Assembly: GCA_900767695.1 (NCBI GenBank)
Contig: CAAGAC010000114.1
Span: 1-9,326 of the forward strand
Direction: 5' to 3'
Length of the DNA: 9,326 nucleotides
Origin: an uncultured Succinivibrio sp.
Lineage (GTDB): Bacteria > Pseudomonadota > Gammaproteobacteria > Enterobacterales > Succinivibrionaceae
Part shown: positions 1-5,331 of the stretch, one piece after another
Numbering within the stretch: position 1 is the stretch's first letter
Layout of the letters: each line of letters begins with the position of its first letter
Notes under the pieces: model-generated
What the model saw: the letters and a program-made list of their open reading frames with translations, nothing else
Database searches by the model: none
What the model was told of the DNA's origin: nothing
Position numbers and translations under genes: made by a program

Positions 1-788
1 CTGCTCTGCCATCGCATTTGCCGCTCTTTCCGCCACCTCGGCCCAGGCCGTTGAAACCGTCAAGGTCGGGGTCGTCGGCCCCTATCAGGAGCAGTGGGAG
101 CACATCAGGAAGGTGCTAAAGCCCGAGGGCGTGAACATCGAGCTGGTGCGCTTCTCCGACTACATACTCCCCCAACCGCTCGCTCAACGATGGCGAGACT
201 GACCTGAACTCGTTCCAGACCATCATCTTCCTGGAGAACGCCAACAAGGAGCTGGGGCTTAAGCTCGTCCCGATCGGCGACACCGTGTTCTGCCCGCTCG
301 GCCTCTTCTCGCAGAAGCACAAGAGCCCCTCCGAGTTCCAGAAGGGCGACCGCATCGCGATCCCCAATGATCCGACCCAGGGAGGCCGCGCGCTCAAGCT
401 GCTTGAGGCCGCTGGACTCATCAAGGTCAACCCCGACAAGGGCTTCCTGCCTGCGGTGCGCGACATCACCGAGAACAGGCTCGATCTCCAGATCTACGAG
501 GTGGACGCCGCCAACACCGCAGGCCTCCTCCCCGACGTGGCAGGCTCGGTCATCAACTCGAACTACGCCGTGGACAACGGCCTGGTGCCCGCGAAGGACG
601 CCATCTTCCTGGAGAAGGCAGCGGCAGGCCCTCAGGGCAATCCCTACATCAACGTCATAGCAGCCCGCGAGGACAACAAGGACCGTCCTGTCTTCAAAAA
701 GATAGTGAAGGCCTACCAGAGCGCTGACACCGCTCAGGTCATCCTCAAGGCCTTCAAGGGAGCCGAGATCCCCGCCTTCAAGTACTGA
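1..788 (+). CDS. metQ: MetQ/NlpA-family methionine-binding protein, 5'-partial and frameshifted
   Basis: This encodes the periplasmic substrate-binding protein of a methionine (MetNIQ-type) ABC importer. The 5' end lies outside the window; the first complete codon starts at base 2. The visible N-terminus is a signal-peptide core ending ATSAQA before VETVKVGVVG, which looks like a type I signal peptidase site; no lipobox is seen in the visible part, unlike E. coli MetQ. Family landmarks are the FSDY-x-x-PNRSLNDGETDLNSFQT block, KLVPIGDTVFCPLGLFS, the NDPTQGGRALKLLEAAG block and a C-terminal KIVKAYQSADTAQ. Reading passes from frame 2 to frame 3 through a run of five Cs at 169-173; removing one C restores an uninterrupted protein of about 261 visible residues ending at TGA 786-788. 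Without repair, frame 2 stops near 200. A terminator follows directly, so metQ is the last gene of its unit; metN and metI would be expected upstream but are not visible. The family call is firm. Methionine specificity rather than another NlpA ligand is inferred. Confidence 0.88.
169..173 (+). other. metQ: Frameshift site in metQ (C5 homopolymer)
   Basis: Five consecutive Cs separate two reading frames that both encode MetQ-like sequence: frame 2 up to FSDY and frame 3 from PNRSLNDGE. Four Cs would give a continuous DYILPNRS, matching the family's usual DYxxPN pattern. The indel lies in a homopolymer, so a sequencing or assembly error is as likely as a real mutation. Confidence 0.85.
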
Positions 789-817
789 GATGGGATGAGG
801 CCTGCGAAGGCCTCAAC

Positions 818-855
818 GCAGCCCCGGCGCGCTCAGCACGCCGGGGCTGCCTTTA
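818..855 (+). terminator. Intrinsic terminator after metQ
   Basis: A perfect 12-bp stem (818-829 with 839-850, arm GCAGCCCCGGCG) has a 9-base loop and is followed by CTTTAT. It starts about 30 bases after the metQ stop codon. The T tract is short, so termination may be partial, but stem strength and position support the call. Confidence 0.75.
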
Positions 856-1099
856 TCCTGCCGCGGCATGAGCAGGCATCCTCGCATCTTCAGGGAGGCA
901 AGGCAGAGCAGGGCGATGAGCCAGAGATCTGGTAAGACAAGGCCGGGCAGAAGACGGCCCCGCCACTTGTGAAAAGCGGGCGTCAAGCTGCGGTCAGCCC
1001 AGCGGCGCTCCTGCCTAACCCCTGCCTGAATAGCAACGAAGATAAAGCGAGGACCGCGGACAGGGAGCAGGACGGGATCCCGGATCCGAGCAGGGGAAA

Positions 1100-1107
1100 G
1101 GGCAGGG
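1100..1107 (+). other. Candidate KOPS octamer (GGGCAGGG)
   Basis: This matches GGGNAGGG, the FtsK-orienting polar sequence defined in E. coli, and points rightward toward the dif candidate at 1736. It is the only copy in either orientation that I found to the left of dif. Confidence 0.35.
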
Positions 1108-1174
1108 CCAAAAATCTTCACGGCCTTTGCAAGCGCTCGATCAGCGCACGCCGCGACTGTACGCATGGCAAGGG

Positions 1175-1298
1175 CGGCGTAGCGCCGATCGCACCCCGCA
1201 GCGCGGGGCGCCAGCCTGCGCGCGGGGGCGCAGCCCCCGCTCCTTTATAGCCCTGCGGCGGCAGGCCCTCCTCCCCGCCCTGCCGGGGCGCAGCCCCG
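1175..1298. repeat. Cluster of four GC-rich hairpins with 3-base loops
   Basis: Four short perfect inverted repeats lie within 125 bases: CGGCG/CGCCG at 1175-1187 (loop TAG), CCCCGC/GCGGGG at 1194-1208 (loop AGC), GCGGGGGC/GCCCCCGC at 1222-1240 (loop GCA) and CGGGGC/GCCCCG at 1284-1298 (loop GCA). The last two share the 13-base core GGGGCGCAGCCCC. They resemble a small REP-like palindrome array. The third is followed by TCCTTTAT and might act as a weak terminator. No coding sequence accounts for them. Confidence 0.55.
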
Positions 1299-1379
1299 CA
1301 TCAGAACCTGCCAGCTCCTGCCTTGTGCAAGGCTGATGCCAACGCCAATCGCAAAACAAAGTCATAATGCACTTAACCA

Positions 1380-1410
1380 TTTAGAATATCTAAAGAAAAT
1401 CTGATAAAAT
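1380..1410 (+). promoter_or_regulatory. Candidate extended -10 promoter with adjacent inverted repeat
   Basis: TGATAAAAT (1402-1410) fits an extended -10 element (TGn followed by TAAAAT). It sits in AT-rich sequence just before the AAA-ATPase remnant. A perfect TTTAGA/TCTAAA inverted repeat with a 3-base spacer lies at 1380-1394, about where a -35 element or an operator would be. The -35 match itself is poor. Confidence 0.4.
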
Positions 1411-1490
1411 AAAGATATTGAATGGCAGACTGCCTTAGCGTTGCAAGAGCACAGCTAATGCAATGCCTGAGACAGCAAAATGGGTTGCTT

Positions 1491-1817
1491 ATGCAGCAGA
1501 AGCTGGAGATGCCGGGCGAGGAGGATTTCGGGCGCCTGATCGAATCGAACGCCTACTACGTTGACAAGACCAAGCACCTGCGCCCCTTGCTGACAAAGAT
1601 TGGAAACGTATCGTTCTTCACGAGGCCGCGCCGCTTCGGCAAGACCCTCACGATGACCATGCTGAGGGACTTCCTGCAAGTCGACTTTCAAAAGCCATTC
1701 CTGCCGCTTGAAACCCCGCCTTGCGTCCACCATGTACTTCGTATAAGTTATATTATGTTAAATTTTGCCTCAAAACCTTTCCAGACTCTATCTTCCTCCT
1801 CATTCCTTCTGATTTAG
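1491..1817 (+). pseudogene. Truncated AAA-ATPase-like protein (N-terminal remnant)
   Basis: The N-terminus matches the AAA-ATPase-like family (Pfam AAA-ATPase_like, usually about 500 residues or more, common in gut anaerobes). Visible signatures are EEDFGRLIESNAYYVDKTKH, then SFFTRPRRFGKTLTMTML, which holds the P-loop-like RPRRFGKT, and RDFLQVDF. After about base 1700 the frame turns AT-rich and family-unlike (HHVLRISYIMLNF), crosses the dif candidate at 1736-1763 and stops at 1817. Only about 70 family-like residues remain: part of the nucleotide-binding region and none of the C-terminal nuclease-like part. The frame is open from an ATG at 1422, but 1491 is closer to where family members begin; neither start has a clear Shine-Dalgarno sequence. 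It is a gene fragment, probably left by deletion or integration next to dif, and a functional product is unlikely. Confidence 0.75.
1736..1763 (+). other. dif: Candidate dif site (XerC/XerD chromosome dimer resolution site)
   Basis: This 28-bp site has the XerC-arm/6-bp centre/XerD-arm architecture. The XerC-side arm is ACTTCGTATAA (1736-1746), the centre is GTTATA (1747-1752) and the XerD-side arm is TTATGTTAAAT (1753-1763). The XerD arm is identical over 11 of 11 bases to the E. coli, Pseudomonas and Haemophilus dif arms as I recall them. The XerC arm keeps the TCG-x-ATAA core (7 of 11 to E. coli GGTGCGCATAA), and the centre matches TGTATA at 4 of 6, giving 22 of 28 overall. At this site XerC and XerD, activated by FtsK, resolve chromosome dimers at division. 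It is intergenic except for the decayed ATPase frame. It could instead be a dif-like site of an integrated Xer-using element. Confidence 0.8.
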
Positions 1818-1977
1818 AGCCTGGCGCCGGTGCTGCCAGCCGCCCCCATGAGATCCCTATGTGGCCACCGCCATGGCAAGCCCGTGAAAAGTGGCGAGGC
1901 CCGTGCCGCGCCGCAGCCAGTCCTGCCCAGCGCGCCCCGGCCGTTTCCTCTCTTCTTTCTTCCGCCCAGCGCTCTTC

Positions 1978-2688
1978 CTACTTCCTCACATCGTAGTAAT
2001 GAACCACCGAGCCGCCGTCGGGATCAGCGGCAAAGTACGGCTCCACGGTTCGCCAGGCATCGACCTTGGTATAGGCAAGAAGCCCGGTGAGGCGGTCTGC
2101 GGGCATGCTCGCCGGGCGTCCCAGCTCCAGAAGACGCCTTGCAGCTTCTCTTGTTATGACATAGCCGCTCGTGTAGTCCACGGTCTTGCGGCGGTTCATG
2201 AGCCAGTTCCACTTGCCCGCGCCGATCGAGCAGATCCTGATCCCGTTGATTTTCATGAATTTCTGATGAAACGGCTTGAGCTTGTCCTTGCAGTTTATGA
2301 AGAAGATCCCGCAGCGCGTCCTCTCGACTATCTCATCGAGGCTGTCGATGACCTGCCTCGCTCCCTCGCGCGCCGGCACCAGATCGTCCTCCATGACGAG
2401 CATGGCGCCCTCCCCGCTTGCAACGAGCCTGTCGTACAGGGCCAGGTGCGAGAGCGAGCAGGCAAGCTCGGAGTCCGTGTAGGAATGGCGGTATGAGCAG
2501 CAGACGAAGCGATTGTGCCAGTAGCGCTGGAAATTGGTGCGCCTGACGCCGTACTTCGCCACGTCCTCCTTGCGTCCGTCGATGCCGCAGAAGATCTCGA
2601 TGTCGCTAACGCCGATCTTGCGGAAGGCCTCGAGCGAGGCGTTCGCCCTCTGCATCGAGTCCTTCAGGGCGATCATGTACTTCTTCAT
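1978..2688 (-). CDS. Glycosyltransferase family 25 (LPS/LOS-type) protein
   Basis: This is a 236-residue cytoplasmic glycosyltransferase of the GT25 family, whose bacterial members add sugars, often galactose, to lipo-oligosaccharide or LPS outer core. Signatures include an N-terminal MKKYMIALKDSMQRANASLE, GIDGR at 35-39, the SELACSLSHLALYDRLV block (73-89), the acidic metal-binding-type motif MLVMEDDLVP (96-105, EDD at 100-102), GYVITREAARRLL (175-187) and PADRLTGLLA (196-205). The frame is open up to 2733, but the start at 2688 is chosen because AGGAGG (reverse complement of 2696-2701) lies 7 bases upstream and because MKKYMIAL is the typical family start. Length is normal for a short GT25 enzyme. 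It is a single-gene unit, divergent from the EIIC-EAL gene, and no other LPS genes are visible. The donor and acceptor sugars cannot be read from sequence. Confidence 0.88.
   Translation of the reverse strand: MKKYMIALKDSMQRANASLEAFRKIGVSDIEIFCGIDGRKEDVAKYGVRRTNFQRYWHNRFVCCSYRHSYTDSELACSLSHLALYDRLVASGEGAMLVMEDDLVPAREGARQVIDSLDEIVERTRCGIFFINCKDKLKPFHQKFMKINGIRICSIGAGKWNWLMNRRKTVDYTSGYVITREAARRLLELGRPASMPADRLTGLLAYTKVDAWRTVEPYFAADPDGGSVVHYYDVRK
2408..2415 (-). other. Candidate KOPS octamer on minus strand
   Basis: CCCTCCCC on the plus strand reads GGGGAGGG on the minus strand, so it points leftward toward the dif candidate. It lies inside the glycosyltransferase gene. Confidence 0.3.
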
Positions 2689-2695
2689 GGAAAAT

Positions 2696-2701
2696 CCTCC
2701 T
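2696..2701 (-). promoter_or_regulatory. Ribosome binding site of the GT25 gene
   Basis: On the minus strand this reads AGGAGG, a full Shine-Dalgarno core 7 bases from the ATG at 2688. It decides the start over the upstream in-frame codon at 2733. Confidence 0.85.
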
Positions 2702-2766
2702 GGCGCGGCAATGGGCGCGATGGCGCAATCCATGGGAGTCTAGCACGCGGCGGCGCGGCGGAGGCG

Positions 2767-2778
2767 CGCAACGTTGCG
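2767..2778. promoter_or_regulatory. 12-bp perfect palindrome in the divergent intergenic region
   Basis: CGCAACGTTGCG is a perfect dyad between the GT25 gene and the EIIC-EAL gene, about 80 bases upstream of the GT25 start. Its size and position suit a dimeric regulator's operator. No regulator is encoded in the window, so the role is only suggested. Confidence 0.3.
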
Positions 2779-2894
2779 GGAGCGAGGGCCGCAGCCTTCC
2801 ACGTTCTGGCTCAAAATCCATTGATAACAGCCAATTGACGGAGAGGTTGTTGCACAAATCTTGACTTTCAGACGCCTCGCCCCGCTTGCATCTT

Positions 2895-2903
2895 TGTTAA
2901 GAT
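2895..2903 (+). promoter_or_regulatory. Candidate extended -10 promoter of the EIIC-EAL gene
   Basis: TGTTAAGAT fits TGn plus a -10 hexamer (TAAGAT), in an AT-rich patch about 93 bases before the ATG at 2996. No good -35 is seen at the usual distance, as expected for extended -10 promoters. A leader hairpin follows at 2937-2961. Confidence 0.35.
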
Positions 2904-2936
2904 AACCGCCATCAGACAACATTATTATTTGCGGGC

Positions 2937-2961
2937 GCGGCGGAGCCATTGCTCCCGCCGC
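2937..2961 (+). other. Leader hairpin upstream of the EIIC-EAL gene
   Basis: GCGGCGG-AGC pairs with GCT-C-CCGCCGC around a CATT loop, giving 10 base pairs with one bulged C, and ends 34 bases before the start codon. No T tract follows, so it is not an intrinsic terminator. It could affect translation or mRNA stability. Confidence 0.4.
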
Positions 2962-2995
2962 GGCACGGGAATCACCGCCCGCATGACCGCTTGCA

Positions 2996-5194
2996 ATGGA
3001 AAATCGCGCAAGTATGGCTAATCAGGCACACGAAGAACTGCCCCATCCCATTGACGAGGACGCGCTGGACCTCGGCCCGACCAAGTACTGGCTGTTCAAC
3101 CTCACCGACTCCTTCGAGTCCAACCGCTTCCTCAAGGCGCTCTGCCGCGGAGTGGTCTACATCATTCCGCTCATCATCATCAACTCGGTGATGCAGGCGG
3201 TCCTGAACCTGCCCTGCGACGGCCTCCAGAGCTTCCTCACCTCCCCGGGCATGCTCTGGCTGCGCGAGTGCCTGCGCTGGTGCGGCGCGGCCTCGGGCAA
3301 CTACCTGTCGCTCCTGCTGACCTTCTCCTTTGGCTGGAGCTTCGGCCGCGAATACCGCCAGAACACCTACAAGTCCTTCGTGCTCGCGGTGACCACCGCC
3401 GAGACTTTCATCATCATCACCGACGCCAACACCTTCGTGATGGGCGCCAGGGGCATGCTCTCGGCTGTCGTCGCCGCAGTGTTCTCGGCCGTGCTCTTTT
3501 TAAAGTTCTGCCCGCCGATCATCTCCTACTGCGACTTCCGCCTGCGCCACCTCACGGTGAGGGTCAAGGACACCCTGAGCGTCATCTTCCCGATGTTCTT
3601 CATCGTGATCTGCGCCACCTTGTTCGAGATCCTCGTCCAGCGCCTCTCTGGCGGCCTCACGATCCAGCAGATGTTCGACTCCATGGCCATAGGCTGGCTC
3701 TCATCGTTCAAGGACCTGCCGCTTCTTGGCGACATGATGTACGTCGTGGCCTCGCAGATCCTCTGGTTCTTCTCGGTCAACGGCAACGCGATCCTCTACA
3801 GCGTCAACGACAACTACTACGGCCAGATGCTCAACGAGAACGTGTTCAACTTCATGTCGGGGCTGCCCATCGAGAACATCGTCAACCGCGGCTTCAACAA
3901 CTCGTTCGTGCTCATCGGCGGCTCGGGATCGGTGCTCGGGCTTGCGCTCGCGGTAATCATCGCAAGCCGCTCGCGCTCCTCGCGCACGCTCGGATTCCTC
4001 TCGCTTCCGTGCAACATCATCGGCGTGAGCGAGATCGTCGCCTACGGCCTGCCGGTGGTGTGCAACCCCATACTGCTCGTGCCCTTCCTGCTCGTGCCGA
4101 TGGCAAACCTCGCCATAGCCTACGCGGCCACCGCCATGGACCTCGTGCCCTACGTCACCGCCAACGGGATCTGGCATTTCCCGGTGCTCTTCAACGCCTA
4201 CTACGGGACCGGGAGCATCGCGGCCACGGCGCTCCAGGCCCTGCTAATCATCCTCGACACCATCGCCTACATCCCGTTCGTCAAACTCCACGAGCAGCGC
4301 CGCCGCTTCCACCACCGCCAGCAGCTCAAGAAGCTCGTCGCCTGGTTCCAGACCGAGGAGGACACCAAGAACGGCCAGCACCTCCAGGGCCTGCCCGAGG
4401 ATCTCTCGACCTTCGTCGACAGCCTGGTCATCGACCTGCACGAGGATCTGCTGCGCCGCGACGGCAGGATCTTCCTGCTCTACCAGCCCCAGTTCTTCGG
4501 GAACGGCATCTGCGCGGGCGCCGAGGCGCTGCTGCGCTGGAAGCACGACAAGCTCGGCTTCGTCTACCCGCCGCTGATCATCGCCATCGCGCGCTCGGGC
4601 GGCTTCCTCTACGAGCTGGAGCACTTCGTCTTCACCGAGGCGACCTCGGCCATCGCGGCCATCATCAAGCAGGCCGGCACCTCCAAGTTCAAGATCTCGG
4701 TGAACATCACCGGCGACTCCATCGAGTCCGACCGCTTGCTCCCGATGATCAACAACTCGGTTGCCTCCGCGAAGATCGACCCGAGCATGCTCTGGATCGA
4801 GGTCACCGAGCAGGACGCCTTCGAGATGTCGATAAAGACCCTCGACCGCTTCAACGAGCTCAGGCGCCGCGGCCACAAGATGCTCATCGACGACTTCGGC
4901 ATGGGCCACACCTCGATCCGCTACCTCCAGAACACCGTGTTCGACGCGGTCAAGCTCGACGGCAGCATCACCAAGCCGGTGCTCCAGGATCAGAACACCC
5001 AGCAGATCATCAGGACCATCACCAAGATGTGCAACAGCATGAAGCTCGGTGTCATCGCCGAGTTCGTAGAGACCGTCGAGCAGCGCGACAAGCTCTCCGA
5101 GCTTGGCTGCCAGCTCTTCCAGGGCTACCTCTACTCAAAGCCCATCCCGATGGCCCAGCTCACGCGCATCATCTCGACGAGATCTGCAATCTGA
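2996..5194 (+). CDS. PTS EIIC-like membrane domain fused to EAL c-di-GMP phosphodiesterase
   Basis: A 732-residue inner-membrane protein predicted to hydrolyse c-di-GMP on its cytoplasmic side. Residues about 50-440 form a multi-pass domain like EIIC of the lactose/cellobiose PTS family: LWFFSVNGNAI near 257-267, VLIGGSGSVLGLALAVI near 300-320, and SEIVAYGLPVVCNPILLVPF near 345. Two positions are altered: the family's HG is NG (N262), and NEP is SEI (E346 kept). No EIIA or EIIB domain is present or encoded nearby. Residues about 485-725 are an EAL domain with the usual catalytic set: E510 of AEALLRW, N570 of SVNIT, E602 of WIEVTE, DDFG at 632-635, K653 of VKLD, E689 of AEFVET and Q709 of QGYLYSKP. 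There is no GGDEF domain. The architecture suggests a sugar- or PTS-state sensor controlling c-di-GMP breakdown rather than a working transporter (inference). The start at 2996 lacks a clear Shine-Dalgarno sequence; ATG 3014 is an alternative. The next gene is another EAL protein. Confidence 0.92.
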   Translation: MENRASMANQAHEELPHPIDEDALDLGPTKYWLFNLTDSFESNRFLKALCRGVVYIIPLIIINSVMQAVLNLPCDGLQSFLTSPGMLWLRECLRWCGAASGNYLSLLLTFSFGWSFGREYRQNTYKSFVLAVTTAETFIIITDANTFVMGARGMLSAVVAAVFSAVLFLKFCPPIISYCDFRLRHLTVRVKDTLSVIFPMFFIVICATLFEILVQRLSGGLTIQQMFDSMAIGWLSSFKDLPLLGDMMYVVASQILWFFSVNGNAILYSVNDNYYGQMLNENVFNFMSGLPIENIVNRGFNNSFVLIGGSGSVLGLALAVIIASRSRSSRTLGFLSLPCNIIGVSEIVAYGLPVVCNPILLVPFLLVPMANLAIAYAATAMDLVPYVTANGIWHFPVLFNAYYGTGSIAATALQALLIILDTIAYIPFVKLHEQRRRFHHRQQLKKLVAWFQTEEDTKNGQHLQGLPEDLSTFVDSLVIDLHEDLLRRDGRIFLLYQPQFFGNGICAGAEALLRWKHDKLGFVYPPLIIAIARSGGFLYELEHFVFTEATSAIAAIIKQAGTSKFKISVNITGDSIESDRLLPMINNSVASAKIDPSMLWIEVTEQDAFEMSIKTLDRFNELRRRGHKMLIDDFGMGHTSIRYLQNTVFDAVKLDGSITKPVLQDQNTQQIIRTITKMCNSMKLGVIAEFVETVEQRDKLSELGCQLFQGYLYSKPIPMAQLTRIISTRSAI

Positions 5195-5204
5195 CGAAAT
5201 TCAC

Positions 5205-5260
5205 GGCGCGGCCTGTCTGATATAATTTCTCAATAAAACAAACGTCCGAAAGGCCGCGCC
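5205..5260. repeat. 10-bp inverted repeat flanking the promoter of the GGDEF-EAL gene
   Basis: GGCGCGGCCT (5205-5214) and AGGCCGCGCC (5251-5260) are exact inverted copies separated by 36 bases that contain the -10 element at 5218-5226. The loop is long and there is no T tract, so it is not a standard terminator. It could be a protein-binding pair or an mRNA-end structure for the upstream gene. Confidence 0.45.
5218..5226 (+). promoter_or_regulatory. Extended -10 promoter of the GGDEF-EAL gene
   Basis: TGATATAAT is a consensus TGn plus TATAAT, 106 bases before the TTG start codon and 24 bases after the stop of the EIIC-EAL gene. A partial -35 (TTCACG, 5200-5205) has a short 15-base spacer. 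The gene can thus be expressed separately from its upstream neighbour. Confidence 0.6.
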
Positions 5261-5266
5261 CCCAAG

Positions 5267-5295
5267 GCGCGCTCCGGCAAAACTCCGGGGCGCGC
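5267..5295 (+). other. Strong GC-rich hairpin in the 5' leader of the GGDEF-EAL gene
   Basis: An 11-bp stem (5267-5277 with 5285-5295, one T-G wobble) closes a CAAAACT loop. It lies between the promoter candidate and the ribosome binding site and is not followed by Ts. It may modulate translation or mRNA stability. It lacks the conserved core of known c-di-GMP riboswitches. Confidence 0.45.
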
Positions 5296-5331
5296 GCCCG
5301 CGCCTGCCGGGCTTGTGCTGGAGCATCCACC

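Larger units (their letters stand above)
851..1379. other. Gene-free intergenic stretch
   Basis: I find no credible gene here. The open frames on both strands, including a 117-codon minus frame that runs through the metQ terminator, lack good start contexts and recognisable domains. Contents are GC-rich non-coding DNA, a GGGCAGGG octamer at 1100-1107 and a cluster of small hairpins at 1175-1298, then an abrupt change to AT-rich sequence from about 1340. Confidence 0.6.

Noticed and set aside
813..1166. 117-codon minus-strand frame in the gene-free stretch
   Set aside because: It runs through the metQ terminator hairpin, has no clear ribosome binding site and no family I recognise.
1736..1748. 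loxP-like half site (ACTTCGTATA)
   Set aside because: Ten bases match a loxP arm but there is no inverted partner arm; the full 28-bp match to dif explains the sequence better.
3268..5220. 650-codon open frame on the plus strand overlapping the EIIC-EAL gene
   Set aside because: Rich in R, H, P and A, as expected for an out-of-frame reading of GC-rich coding DNA; the overlapping frame carries all EIIC and EAL motifs.
5227..5331. Possible c-di-GMP riboswitch in the leader of the GGDEF-EAL gene
   Set aside because: The leader is about 100 bases with one GC hairpin and lacks the conserved GEMM core; there is no paired terminator or expression platform.
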